Shown: positions 22,232-31,396, counted from the stretch's first letter. The stretch: 64,000 nt of DNA from Paenibacillus sp. J45TS6 (GCF_018403285.1 NZ_BOSJ01000006.1:186001-250000); one strand, 5' to 3'. Program-made: numbers and translations. Notes: generated from the sequence alone by a model not told the origin.

Positions 22232-23041
22232 ATGTCATCATCTTCGGAAAATGGATTACGTTTTTCAGGGAAAACAGCGATTGTTACGGGGGCAGGCTCT
22301 GGTATCGGCAAAGCAGCGGCGTTAAAGCTAGCGAAAGAAGGGGCTAACATTGCTTTATTTGATCTGATCGATGAACGTACGGAAGAAACGAAAAAATCGA
22401 TTGAACAGATGAAGTTGGGTCAAGTGGTCTCTTATGATGTAGATATATCTGATCCAAATCGTGTGGAGAAATCAGTAAATGATACGATCGATACGTTTGG
22501 TGGAATTGATATTGTGTTTGCGAATGCCGGTATTAATGGTGTTGTCGCTCCTATTGAAGACATTGATATTCAGGATTGGCATAACACCATCAACACAAAC
22601 TTAGGAGGCACATTTTTTACGGTGAAATATGTACTGCCTCATATGAAAAAAAGAAATGGCGGAAGTATTATCATTACCAGCTCCATTAATGGGAATTACA
22701 CATTTTCGAATATAGGAATGTCAGCGTATAGTACCTCAAAGGCAGGTCAAGTTGCTTTTGCCAAAATGGCTGCGCTTGAACTCGCCAAATTTAAAATTCG
22801 GGTGAATGTGATATGCCCGGGTGCGATTACGACGCATATTGATCAGAGTACAGACACATCGGAAGAGCTTAATGAAGTTTCGATCAAGATGGAATTTCCT
22901 GATGGAAGACAGCCGCTCTCTCATGGACCGGGAACACCCGATCAAGTTGCGGAACTGGTGGCTTTTTTAGCTTCCGATGCTGCGCAGCATATTACAGGGG
23001 CACAAATTGTAATTGATGGAGCGGAGTCTCTTCTCAGCTAA
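22232..23041 (+). CDS. short-chain dehydrogenase/reductase
   Basis: 269 residues, classical SDR. Cofactor loop TGAGSGIG (about 20-27), NAG motif FANAGING (about 96), catalytic Ser in IIITSSINGN (about 150) and YSTSK (about 167-171), and the PG motif NVICPGAI. LFDL after the second strand (Asp at the end) favours NAD(H) over NADP(H). Substrate unknown; close relatives are annotated as glucose dehydrogenase-like or 3-ketoacyl-ACP reductase-like. The gene stands alone between the type VII locus and a terminator, with an unusual structured 5' UTR. Confidence 0.9.
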   Translation: MSSSSENGLRFSGKTAIVTGAGSGIGKAAALKLAKEGANIALFDLIDERTEETKKSIEQMKLGQVVSYDVDISDPNRVEKSVNDTIDTFGGIDIVFANAGINGVVAPIEDIDIQDWHNTINTNLGGTFFTVKYVLPHMKKRNGGSIIITSSINGNYTFSNIGMSAYSTSKAGQVAFAKMAALELAKFKIRVNVICPGAITTHIDQSTDTSEELNEVSIKMEFPDGRQPLSHGPGTPDQVAELVAFLASDAAQHITGAQIVIDGAESLLS

Positions 23042-23095
23042 TGCAGCATATCGCGTAGAATGGGATATGTTATTTGTCCAAAAATCATATAGCTC

Positions 23096-23127
23096 AACCG
23101 TTTCCCTTGCGGGAGGCGGTTTTTTTC
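23096..23127 (+). terminator. intrinsic terminator after SDR gene
   Basis: AACCGTTTCCC pairs with GGGAGGCGGTT around a TTGC loop, followed by a run of T. Confidence 0.8.
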
Positions 23128-23281
23128 GCTATTTTATATACATTACACTAAGCTACACGTTTGTTTATTGCTGGAACAGCGAGGGATTTATCAGAATCCT
23201 GCTTTAGCTATGTATGAGTCTAAGATTCGTGCAAAGCTGGAAGATTAACAATCATGGAGACATGGAGAAAAGAGATTTAAA

Positions 23282-25813
23282 ATGCGAAAAACGATATGGA
23301 ATCAAGATCACAACCTTCCGATTCATCAAGTCATTCCCGACATCAAAAGCACGCTTATGCAAAAAACTTCGGCTGTTCTTGTTGCTGAACCCGGGGCTGG
23401 GAAAACAACCGTCGTTCCTCTAGCTTTATTAGAAGAAGAATGGATGATTCACAAAAAGATAATCATGCTTGAACCTCGAAGACTGGCTGCTAGGAATGCC
23501 GCAATGAGAATGGCAAAAAGTATAGGTGAACCTGTTGGGAAAACAGTAGGCTATCGGGTTCGGATGGACAGTAAGGTAAGCAGTGATACTCGAATCGAAG
23601 TGGTAACCGAAGGAATCTTAACGCGAATGCTGCAACATGATCAGGCACTCGAAGAGGTGGGGCTTCTTATTTTTGATGAGTTCCATGAACGCAATTTACA
23701 TGGTGACTTGGCTTTGGCACTCGCACTGGAGTGTCAATCTGTACTCAGGGAAGATTTACGGATCCTAGTCATGTCCGCGACGCTTGAAGCTGAACCTGTA
23801 ACTTCTCTGCTCGGTGATGCTGCGCTGATTACTTGTAAGGGAAGAACCTTTCCAGTAGAAACGAAGTATATGCCAAAGCTTCATAATATGGATATGGAGG
23901 CGCATATGGCACAGGTTATTCCCCTTGCCTTACGTCAGCAAGAAGGGCATGTCCTGGCTTTTCTACCTGGGGCAAAAGAAATTCACCGCGTGATGAGAAT
24001 GCTAGAAGGACAGAATTTAGATCCAAATATAAAGGTGTATCCGCTTTATGGTGCTTTATCGCAGCAAGAACAGGACCGTGCAATCTTAACTCCAGGTACA
24101 GGAGAGCGAAAAGTGATTCTTGCTACCACTATCGCGGAATCCAGTTTAACCATTGAAGGGATTGGAGCGGTAGTAGACAGCGGCTTAAGAAAAGATTCTG
24201 TCTTTTCTTCACGTTCCGGTATGAGCCGATTAGTGACGATTCCGATCTCCAAAGCTTCCGCGGACCAGCGAAAGGGCCGGGCAGGAAGAACAGCAGAGGG
24301 GATATGCTACCGCTTATGGAGTGCATCAGAGCAGGATGCCAAACCAGAAAAGAACCGACCCGAGATTCTCACTGCGGATCTTGCTCCTGTAGCGCTTGAA
24401 CTTGCGGTGTGGGGCGTGCAGAACCCGGACGATTTACGCTGGCTTGATGTGCCGCCTGCGGGCGCTTATGAGGCAGCAACTGCGCTGCTGCAGCAGCTGG
24501 GCTGCCTGGATGACCGCGGCCATGCAACGAGCCGCGGCAAACAAATAGCGGGGATGGGGACACATCCCCGCATTGGACACATGCTGCTGCAAGCTGCGAA
24601 GCTAGGACTGGCCAGGGATGCCAGTCTGCTGGGCGCGCTATTGCAGCAAGGATCATCCCGCCTGCTGGTCCCGAGGGCGGGATGGGATCTTCGTCCGCAG
24701 CTAGAACATCTGCGGACAACCTCTGCTGCCGGCTTTGCCTCGGCAGCCTCCCAAGATGAGGCCTCGCTGCGCAGCCTCATCCAAGAGAGCCGCCAGCTGT
24801 ACAGAGAGGTAGAGACACTCCAGACAGAAGGCGAGTCTCTACCTCCGCAGGAAAGCTGCGGCTTACTGCTTGCCTTTGCCTATCCGGAACGGATCGGGCA
24901 AAGAAGAGAAGATGGCCGCTATTTCCTTGCAAGCGGCCGGGGTGTGCGGGCCTCTTCTGCGATGAGCGGTCTCACTGCTCCTTATATCGTTGTTGCAGAA
25001 GCTGATGACCAAGGAGCGGATGGACTTATTCGAACATGCGCTCCGCTTGCGCTTGCAGATATCTACACTTATTTAAAAGAACTCATTTCAACCCAAGAAA
25101 AAGTGTTCTGGGATAAAAACACACGCAGTGTGCGATCCTTGAAATGGCAGAAACGTGGAGAGATTATCCTGAAAGAAATGGCTTATCCGAGTCCGCCTGA
25201 AGAAGATATTTTACAAGCATTATTAACAGGAATAAGAGAAGAAGGATTGTCTGTCTTTTCTATGAATAAAACCACTCATCAGTTAGTGGAACGGATGCAA
25301 TTTTTGCATAGCGTAAATCCTGCTTGGCCGGATCTTTCGGGTTCCGCTCTGCTTGAATACCTACTTAATCATATCCCGCCTTACTTGGCAGGGGTGCGCT
25401 CCGCAGCTGGATTACAGCAGATATCCATTACATCCGTACTCTTAGACAGCTTATCCTGGGAAGAACGACAGACACTTGAGAAGGAAGCTCCTACCCATTA
25501 CACCGTACCCAGCGGCTCTAAGATTCCTATCAGATATGATGGACAAGGGGCTCCATATATTGCTGTCAGACTGCAGGAAATGTTTGGACTTACAGAAAGC
25601 CCGCGACTGGGAGAAGGGCGTGTTCCCCTAACGCTTCATTTACTATCCCCTGCGCAAAGACCTGTACAAGTTACTTCGGATCTGAACAGTTTTTGGCGAG
25701 AAGGTTATTACGAGGTGAAGAAGGATCTGAAAGGGCGTTATCCTAAACATTACTGGCCGGAAGATCCACTACAGGCAGTAGCGACAAACCGTGTTAAACC
25801 GAAAGGAAAATAG
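23282..25813 (+). CDS. hrpB: ATP-dependent helicase HrpB
   Basis: 843 residues, full length for HrpB, a DEAH-box RNA-type helicase. Motifs: I EPGAGKTT (about 37-44), Ia EPRRLAARNAA, II DEFHERNLHGD (a DEFH variant of DEAH, about 127), III MSATLEAEP, IV-VI ATTIAESSLTIEGI and QRKGRAGRTAEG (about 330-341). The helicase-associated domain and the HrpB C-terminal domain follow, ending YPKHYWPEDPLQAVAT, the HrpB hallmark. Function in bacteria is poorly known. The middle (about 24370-24990) is clearly richer in GC than either side. Stands alone; ATG preceded by GGAGAAAAGAG. Confidence 0.93.
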   Translation: MRKTIWNQDHNLPIHQVIPDIKSTLMQKTSAVLVAEPGAGKTTVVPLALLEEEWMIHKKIIMLEPRRLAARNAAMRMAKSIGEPVGKTVGYRVRMDSKVSSDTRIEVVTEGILTRMLQHDQALEEVGLLIFDEFHERNLHGDLALALALECQSVLREDLRILVMSATLEAEPVTSLLGDAALITCKGRTFPVETKYMPKLHNMDMEAHMAQVIPLALRQQEGHVLAFLPGAKEIHRVMRMLEGQNLDPNIKVYPLYGALSQQEQDRAILTPGTGERKVILATTIAESSLTIEGIGAVVDSGLRKDSVFSSRSGMSRLVTIPISKASADQRKGRAGRTAEGICYRLWSASEQDAKPEKNRPEILTADLAPVALELAVWGVQNPDDLRWLDVPPAGAYEAATALLQQLGCLDDRGHATSRGKQIAGMGTHPRIGHMLLQAAKLGLARDASLLGALLQQGSSRLLVPRAGWDLRPQLEHLRTTSAAGFASAASQDEASLRSLIQESRQLYREVETLQTEGESLPPQESCGLLLAFAYPERIGQRREDGRYFLASGRGVRASSAMSGLTAPYIVVAEADDQGADGLIRTCAPLALADIYTYLKELISTQEKVFWDKNTRSVRSLKWQKRGEIILKEMAYPSPPEEDILQALLTGIREEGLSVFSMNKTTHQLVERMQFLHSVNPAWPDLSGSALLEYLLNHIPPYLAGVRSAAGLQQISITSVLLDSLSWEERQTLEKEAPTHYTVPSGSKIPIRYDGQGAPYIAVRLQEMFGLTESPRLGEGRVPLTLHLLSPAQRPVQVTSDLNSFWREGYYEVKKDLKGRYPKHYWPEDPLQAVATNRVKPKGK

Positions 25814-25922
25814 CCTGGGTAACCCCACAAGAAGCACTTTATATTTGGCGTTTATTGTTTCGACCTTGTAAAGAAGGGTAATTAACAAGCACAGATTACT
25901 TTTTGATGAGGAGGAAATGATA

Positions 25923-26528
25923 ATGGCTAACAAAACTAAAAAAGTTGTAGGGGTATTTCAGACCGAACAAGAAGCTGCACGGGCAATTGAACAGTTACAA
26001 GACCGAGGATATCACAACAGTGAAATTTCGGTGATTACACGAAGTAAAGACGATATGAGAGCAATCGAATCGGAGACGGGTACGAAAGCTCCGGAAGGCG
26101 TGGCAGCGGGTGCAGCTACGGGCGGTGTGCTTGGTGGTCTAGCTGGATTGTTTGCAGGAATTGGTGCCCTCGCGATTCCAGGAATTGGGCCGATTTTGGC
26201 AGCAGGGCCGATAGCAGCTACTCTAACCGGTGCAGCAGTGGGTGCTGGTGCAGGCGGGTTAGTTGGCGGATTAGTGGGTCTTGGTATTCCAGAAGATGAA
26301 GCTGAGGAATATGAAAGAAATGTAGACGAAGGGCATATCCTCGTACTCGTAGATCAAAAAGGTACAGATCGTGAAATCCACGGGATTTTCCGAGATAATC
26401 GGTCGCTAAATGCAGATCGTTACCGTGATTATGAGGAAGAAAATAATCTTCCAGGTCCTGATCGTGTTGCAAGAGACCGGGTGGAAGAGGAAGCAATCAA
26501 AACCAATATGGATCGCACCATTCGATAA
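25923..26528 (+). CDS. general stress protein, YflT-domain type
   Basis: 201 residues. N-terminal YflT-like domain: KKVVGVFQTEQEAARAIEQL, then GYHNSEISVITRSKDD. The centre is a long Gly/Ala stretch (GAATGGVLGGLAGLFAGIGA, AAVGAGAGGLVGGLVGLGIP), as in glycine-zipper membrane segments, followed by EYERNVDEGHILVLVDQ and a charged tail. The domain is named after B. subtilis general-stress proteins (YflT, GsiB-neighbour family); molecular role unknown. Start 25923 has GGAGG 8 bases upstream. Single gene with its own terminator. Confidence 0.85.
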   Translation: MANKTKKVVGVFQTEQEAARAIEQLQDRGYHNSEISVITRSKDDMRAIESETGTKAPEGVAAGAATGGVLGGLAGLFAGIGALAIPGIGPILAAGPIAATLTGAAVGAGAGGLVGGLVGLGIPEDEAEEYERNVDEGHILVLVDQKGTDREIHGIFRDNRSLNADRYRDYEEENNLPGPDRVARDRVEEEAIKTNMDRTIR

Positions 26529-26562
26529 CAAATAAGTAATCTCATCATAAAGCAGTAATATG

Positions 26563-26594
26563 AACCTCTCAAGCCTTCTGGCTAGGGAGGTTTT
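26563..26594 (+). terminator. intrinsic terminator after stress protein
   Basis: AACCTC...GAGGTT outer stem with an inner AAGCC/GGCT stem, then TTTTAT. Confidence 0.75.
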
Positions 26595-26683
26595 ATCTGT
26601 TATATCGTCAATGCTAGATTTCGTGTATGATTGATTCTTAACAACGAAATAAAATAATAAATGTATGAATTCATGGAGGATAT

Positions 26684-27838
26684 GTGTCAAGTAAACCAAG
26701 AATAACAGCGATCGAAACGTTACGGGGAATGTCTTTCCTCGCCGTAGTTCTACAGCACTCTATCGCTCATTATGCATATGTACCTGGAGTTACCTATACA
26801 GATGGTGTAATGATGTCTGTGCTTCTTATGTTATCAAAATTTGCAGTGCCTGCTTTTCTCTTTATTACGGGCATGGTGCTCTTCTACAATTATGAAGACC
26901 GATTTACAAGCGGTACTTTTATAAAACGAAGAATCACCGATATCTTTCTTCCCTATTTGATATGGTCCCTGATTTATATTCTTTTCTATGCGTGGCAGAC
27001 AGCCGGACTGGCTGGTTTTAGTTCATTGGATCTGGGGGGAATCCTCACGAAGCTGCTGACGGGAAAAAGCAGTTATCACTTGTGGTATATCATTATGATT
27101 ATGCAGCTCTATTTACTGTTTCCGATCATCCGCCAAGGTGTATTGCTGCTAAGAAATAAATATAGGGAAACGGTCTTACTTACCTTTTTGCTGATGATGG
27201 GTGTTATTTATTTTATTCTCATGTTTTATCGTGGAAAGATTGGAGTCATAGCCGAAGTTGCTGATATCCCATTCATCACTCCGTGGCTCACGATATATGC
27301 AGATCGAAATGTCTTGTATTTTTTCTTTTACTTTTTGCTTGGCGCTGCTGCGGGATTATATCCGAAATGGTGGCAGTCTATTGTATGGAAATCGAGAATG
27401 ATAATGGTTCCTCTCTTTATGTTGTTCACGGCTTACTATGTCTACGATCTTTCTCGTCAATTTCTTACCCCGGATGGACTGCATATTCAATTTAATCGAG
27501 TCTCTTTATTGAGACCGGACATGGCATTATATCTTGTGATCTCCTTATTTGTTGTTTATTTCATAGCGATGAGACTGCCTGAAGGAAAATGTTCTCGCCT
27601 ATTTGCTACTATAGGAAATTTGTCATTTGGTGCTTACCTTATGCATGCGCTGATGCTAATCGGTACATATAAGATAGAAGCCGTCCTATATCCAAACTGG
27701 AATGTACCGTGGAAAATGCTATTTACCTGGTTGATCGCTTCTTTATTATCCCTTGGTGCAACACGGTTAATCGCTTATTTAAAGATTGGAAAGTGGGCTG
27801 TGGGCATTCATATCCCAACAAGGAAAAATAACAGATGA
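26684..27838 (+). CDS. acyltransferase 3 family membrane protein
   Basis: 384 residues with about ten membrane helices. The N-terminal signature AIETLRGMSFLAVVLQHSIA carries the active-site His and matches acyltransferase-3 (OafA/YiaH-like) proteins that O-acylate exported sugars or cell-wall polymers. Cytoplasmic loops contain FIKRRITDIFLPYLIWS and the later GNLSFGAYLMHALML, also typical. No SGNH domain is fused. GTG start at 26684 with TGGAGG just upstream. Substrate cannot be deduced; no polysaccharide genes adjoin. Confidence 0.88.
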   Translation: MSSKPRITAIETLRGMSFLAVVLQHSIAHYAYVPGVTYTDGVMMSVLLMLSKFAVPAFLFITGMVLFYNYEDRFTSGTFIKRRITDIFLPYLIWSLIYILFYAWQTAGLAGFSSLDLGGILTKLLTGKSSYHLWYIIMIMQLYLLFPIIRQGVLLLRNKYRETVLLTFLLMMGVIYFILMFYRGKIGVIAEVADIPFITPWLTIYADRNVLYFFFYFLLGAAAGLYPKWWQSIVWKSRMIMVPLFMLFTAYYVYDLSRQFLTPDGLHIQFNRVSLLRPDMALYLVISLFVVYFIAMRLPEGKCSRLFATIGNLSFGAYLMHALMLIGTYKIEAVLYPNWNVPWKMLFTWLIASLLSLGATRLIAYLKIGKWAVGIHIPTRKNNR

Positions 27839-27865
27839 TGAAAAATTCATAATAGTTATGAAAAG

Positions 27866-27906
27866 ATCCTGAGTGCTCGCGTATATACGAGTACCCAGGA
27901 TTTTTT
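27866..27906. terminator. bidirectional terminator between convergent genes
   Basis: ATCCTG/CAGGAT and GTGCTCG/CGAGTAC arms around a GTATATA loop, then T6 on the plus strand. Converging genes end at 27838 (+) and 27905 (-). Confidence 0.75.
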
Positions 27907-28927
27907 AGTATATTGACGTGACGATATCTAGATGATGAGAAGCAAATTCCCGAAAGGTCATTGGATTTTTGTTGTCATACTGTCCAGTAGCATGAATTTC
28001 TCCCCATTTGAGAACCAGACTGTATAAGAAATGGATAGAAAGACGGGATGAGATATCATTAGGAGAACTAGGAAGACCCGCGTTTTGAAGATAAGAAGAG
28101 AGAAAGAAACCAGCTCTTTTTTGCTGCCCTTTCCATAGCAGTTGATTGGTGAACTTAACGACGTCTGCGAGTGGATCACCAAAATAAGCGGTCGTAAAAT
28201 CAATAATACCACTCACTTCCCATTCGCCGGCATTTTGCTGAATCAAGATATTTTCTGACTTGTAATCTCCCATAACAAACGAATACATCTCTATATCACA
28301 GAAGGAGGGCTCTGCTGCACTTATTTTTTCGTGAACCCAGTCCATATCTGCATCTTCAATAGGGGAGTATTTTTTGGCGTCTTCGAGCCAGTATAAGATT
28401 TGCTCCTTAGAAAAGGAGTAGAGACCCTGATGGAAGGGGCGTAGATCTTCGGTTTCTGGATCATATTCACCAGCTTCTTTTGTTCTCCAGGTGTGAAGTT
28501 CAAGAAGCGCAGCAGCAAGCTTAGATAGGATCACTTGATCTTCTTCTTCAGACAGAGCAAGTTTATCCAGATCATGATAATGAACCCCAGGCAGAAGAGG
28601 CATGATTACATACGAATAGCCGAAAAGGTCCTCCGCTGAGTCGATAATGTAAGGCACTGGAACGGGAGCTTTGGTATGTATTTTAAGCTGCTGAATCATA
28701 AACTGTTCTTCTTTCCATTGTCCTGGGTAAAGAGGATTTCCCTTAAATACATAATCTCCTGTTGAGGTATGAATAAATAGAGTTTGCTTCATCACTCCGT
28801 GCTCTGTCGGCTTGTAGGAGTGTAAAGTACCGAGTGCCCAGCGAGATAACATCTCTTGAATGGTATGCTGCTGAACGTTCGTAATTCGCGGAGCAGAAAA
28901 ATAAATGCGGGTCGTCAGAATAACCAC
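27905..28927 (-). CDS. APH-fold phosphotransferase (aminoglycoside phosphotransferase family)
   Basis: 340 residues. Kinase-like fold with the Brenner-type loop VMGDYKSENILI (HGDxxxxN with His replaced by Met, about 218-229), and the metal loop GIIDFTTAYFGDPLADV (about 239-255). The N-lobe Lys is in GDYVFKGNPLYPG. Family members phosphorylate antibiotics, sugars, choline or homoserine; substrate unknown here. Start is uncertain: AAGGAG runs directly into GTG 28927, leaving no spacing, while ATT/CTG codons 2-4 positions later are at the ideal distance; the first ATG is at codon 26. A non-canonical start is possible. Confidence 0.8.
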   Translation of the reverse strand: MVILTTRIYFSAPRITNVQQHTIQEMLSRWALGTLHSYKPTEHGVMKQTLFIHTSTGDYVFKGNPLYPGQWKEEQFMIQQLKIHTKAPVPVPYIIDSAEDLFGYSYVIMPLLPGVHYHDLDKLALSEEEDQVILSKLAAALLELHTWRTKEAGEYDPETEDLRPFHQGLYSFSKEQILYWLEDAKKYSPIEDADMDWVHEKISAAEPSFCDIEMYSFVMGDYKSENILIQQNAGEWEVSGIIDFTTAYFGDPLADVVKFTNQLLWKGQQKRAGFFLSSYLQNAGLPSSPNDISSRLSIHFLYSLVLKWGEIHATGQYDNKNPMTFREFASHHLDIVTSIY

Positions 28928-29241
28928 TCCTTTTATTTGATTTCCTTATTTTACAATAAATGATATAGAAATAGAGAGATTAAAAAAGAAATTTAAATAT
29001 ACTTACTATAAAAATACAAATAATTCAATATTTTCAATATATGAAAAATTCACAAAAGAAGTTCAAAACAGCTCCCCAGCTACTCTTCATATAAAACTTC
29101 ATAAAATTGCCTCATATTCACTATGTTATATTTCCTGTCACAAAATGCATGTACGGAAAAATAGAAGGATGTCAAGACATAAAAAGAGGTTTATAATGGA
29201 ACAAAGATGGTTATTTGATTGTAATGAGAGGAGGACATCAG
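28928..29241. other. AT-rich intergenic region upstream of RTP homologue
   Basis: No gene seen. In B. subtilis the TerI/TerII sites lie just upstream of rtp. Here CACTATGTTATATTTCCTGTCA (around 29120-29141) shares the ACTATGT core of Ter sites but departs from the consensus afterwards. It is only a weak candidate. Confidence 0.25.
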
Positions 29242-29601
29242 TTGGCTTTTATGATATCCCAGCGTGCATTTATTAAACTTTATTTAATTACCATGGTCGA
29301 GCAGCACAGAGGTTACGGCTATGAAATGCTGGAAGCCATGAAGGATGAATTCAAAGGGTTTGGTTATGTTCCCCCTCAGAGTGAAGTTTATCGAGCCTTA
29401 CATGAATTGGTTCAGGAAGGTGTGTTTTATCGAACCAAGCGATTAAAGGGAAACGACCCTCGCGTCGATTTCCAAGAGATCGTATTATATCACTTTACGG
29501 ATGATGGAGAAGAAAAAGCCTCTTTATATAAAAAGCAGGTAAAGGTCGATTTGGACAGGTGTCTTGGGATGCTTAATAAAGCAGAGCGAGATAACTTTTA
29601 G
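29242..29601 (+). CDS. rtp: replication terminator protein homologue (RTP family)
   Basis: 119 residues. It matches B. subtilis RTP along its full length as I remember that sequence: QRAFIKLYLITMVEQ, YGYEMLEAMKDEFKGFG, SEVYRALHELVQEG, FQEIVLYHFTDDGEEKASL, YKKQVKVDLDRC and the DNF end. RTP is a winged-helix dimer that binds Ter DNA and blocks DnaB-driven forks of one polarity. The long C-terminal helix (YKKQVKVDLDRCLGML) is the dimerisation helix. TTG 29242 is chosen because GAGGAGG lies 7 bases upstream and it gives the usual length (122 aa). Other winged-helix regulators such as PadR are less similar. Confidence 0.85.
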   Translation: MAFMISQRAFIKLYLITMVEQHRGYGYEMLEAMKDEFKGFGYVPPQSEVYRALHELVQEGVFYRTKRLKGNDPRVDFQEIVLYHFTDDGEEKASLYKKQVKVDLDRCLGMLNKAERDNF

Positions 29602-29647
29602 GACTCGCGGGAAAGCGGTTCATCTGTAACAGAAAGGGAGAATAGCG

Positions 29648-30670
29648 ATGAGTGAGCTGATCAGATGGGGAATTTTAAGTACGGCGAAGATTGGCATAAA
29701 TGCAGTGATACCTGCTTTACAGCAATCGGAACGGGGTCAGGTCGTAGCTATTGCCAGCCGGGATGAGAGCCGGGCAGCAGAAATTGCGGCAGAATTAAAT
29801 ATTCCAAAAGCATATGGAAGCTATGATGCACTGCTTGCAGATGAAGAGATTGATGCTGTGTATATTCCAGTGCCGAATCATCTGCATATGGAGTGGACGA
29901 TTCGAGCAGCGCAAGCGGGTAAACACGTATTATGTGAGAAGCCTGCAGCACTGAACGAAGAACAGGTTACTCAAATGATTGATGCGTGTAAGACAGCAAA
30001 TGTCGTTTTTGCAGAAGCTTTCATGTATCGATATCATCCTAAACACCAACGCGTGAAAGAGATCATCGAGAGTGGAGAAATTGGAGAGGTTCGCGCCATT
30101 CATGCCAATTTCACCTATAATAATTGTGATGATAAAGAAAATGTTCGTTTTAAAAACGACATGGGCGGGGGTTCTCTTTACGATGTTGGCGTCTATCCTA
30201 TTTCAGCAGCGCGTATGTTCCTTGAGGAAGAACCAGAGGCAGTTACCGTACACGCTTTATTCTCCCCAGAACATGATGATGTTGATATGATGGCATCGGG
30301 ACTTGTTGAATTTCCGAACAAAGTCGCACTGACGTTTGATTGTGGGATGTGGGCTTGTGCGAGAGCAGAATTTGAAATACTCGGGACAAAAGGAAGAATT
30401 GAACTTCCAAAAGTATTCGGCTGGGAGAACAGCGATATTCCTCCGCAGATTATTATTCATACCGATCATGTCACTCGGGAAGAACGAGTTTCTGTGTCGA
30501 ATTCTTTTGTACTTCAAGCAGAGGCCTTTGCAGATGCTGTTCTTGACGGCAAACCGCTCCCTTTTGGACCGGAAGATGCAGTTCATAATATAAGGGTCAT
30601 TGAAGCCTGCCTAGCGTCTGCTCGTAAAAGGGAACGAGTCACCTTGCCAGCAATGGTCCCTGTTTTTTAA
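29648..30670 (+). CDS. Gfo/Idh/MocA family oxidoreductase
   Basis: 340 residues. N-terminal Rossmann fold: IRWGILSTAKIGINAVIPAL (NAD(P) loop, about 5-24), AIASRDESRAAEIAAELN, then the EKPAA motif (about 97-101, catalytic-pocket Lys). The C-terminal domain has FTYNNCDDKENVRFKNDMGG GSLYDVGVYPI, where the GGGSLYDVGVYPI stretch is conserved in dimeric dihydrodiol dehydrogenase-like members. The enzyme oxidises or reduces a sugar or polyol; substrate unknown. It follows the RTP gene by 46 bases on the same strand but a functional link is unlikely. Confidence 0.9.
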   Translation: MSELIRWGILSTAKIGINAVIPALQQSERGQVVAIASRDESRAAEIAAELNIPKAYGSYDALLADEEIDAVYIPVPNHLHMEWTIRAAQAGKHVLCEKPAALNEEQVTQMIDACKTANVVFAEAFMYRYHPKHQRVKEIIESGEIGEVRAIHANFTYNNCDDKENVRFKNDMGGGSLYDVGVYPISAARMFLEEEPEAVTVHALFSPEHDDVDMMASGLVEFPNKVALTFDCGMWACARAEFEILGTKGRIELPKVFGWENSDIPPQIIIHTDHVTREERVSVSNSFVLQAEAFADAVLDGKPLPFGPEDAVHNIRVIEACLASARKRERVTLPAMVPVF

Positions 30671-30717
30671 CACTCTTCTGTTCTAGTATTGTTCCATAAA
30701 ATGATAGATATCTATAG

Positions 30718-30759
30718 AAAACGCCTCCGATAGGATGTATATCCATAAGGGGCGTTTTT
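30718..30759 (+). terminator. intrinsic terminator after oxidoreductase
   Basis: AAAACGCC pairs with GGCGTTTT, with an inner GGAT/ATCC stem, followed by T. Confidence 0.75.
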
Positions 30760-30828
30760 GGTAGTTTTGACCCGTGCATCCGTACACTCTATAATAGTCA
30801 TCAATCCTTATTAAAGGTGGGATCATTC

Positions 30829-31386
30829 ATGGATGTAAAAGTTTTGTCTACTACGGAAGAGATTAAGATCTATTCGGATCCTTATCGTTTGAGGATTTTA
30901 CATGTATTTCGCCGGTTTGGTAAGCCGGCTACGGTGAAGGAAATTGCTGATGAACTTGGAGAACTTCCTGCTAAAGTACATTATCATGTTAAGAAATTAG
31001 AGAAAATTGGTCTGTTAACTTTGGTAAATACAAAAGAAATTAACGGGATTATTGCAAAATATTATGCCGTTTTTTCTGGAGAAATAGAGATCGGACAGAA
31101 ACATACAGAAAATGCAGAAATACAAGAAGTAGTTAAGGGAGAAAATGTTCAGCACCTGAATGAGTTATTTGACCGTCATAAAATCAACTATGTAGAGCGG
31201 ACATCCGAGGATGCTTCCTCTGTACAGTTGTTTAATCGTACGCTGTATATGACAGAGGAAGAAGCAAAAGTCTTACAGCAAGAAATAATTCGATTATGTG
31301 AACCTTATTTCAGTAAACGGAAAGAAAAAGAGAAAGAGAAGGCGAGCTATGATCTCTTTGCTAGTTTTGTCCGTAATCCTCATTAA
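30829..31386 (+). CDS. winged-helix (ArsR-like) transcriptional regulator
   Basis: 185 residues. The N-terminal domain (about 1-85) is a winged helix: EIKIYSDPYRLRILHVFRRF, VKEIADELGELPAKVHYHVK (recognition helix), then KLEKIGLLTLVNTKEING and a beta wing ending IIAKYYAVFSGE. The second half is helical and charged (MTEEEAKVLQQEIIRLCEPY, KRKEKEKEK), perhaps for dimerisation or ligand binding. Start 30829 (MDVKVLSTTEE) has AAGGTGG 7 bases upstream. No metal-site cysteines. Target unknown; stands alone. Confidence 0.8.
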   Translation: MDVKVLSTTEEIKIYSDPYRLRILHVFRRFGKPATVKEIADELGELPAKVHYHVKKLEKIGLLTLVNTKEINGIIAKYYAVFSGEIEIGQKHTENAEIQEVVKGENVQHLNELFDRHKINYVERTSEDASSVQLFNRTLYMTEEEAKVLQQEIIRLCEPYFSKRKEKEKEKASYDLFASFVRNPH

Positions 31387-31396
31387 TAACAGTGAA

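Noticed and set aside
24369-24780. Long open frames antisense to hrpB
   Set aside because: They coincide with the GC-rich segment where stop codons are rare by composition; no ribosome sites and a strong sense gene.
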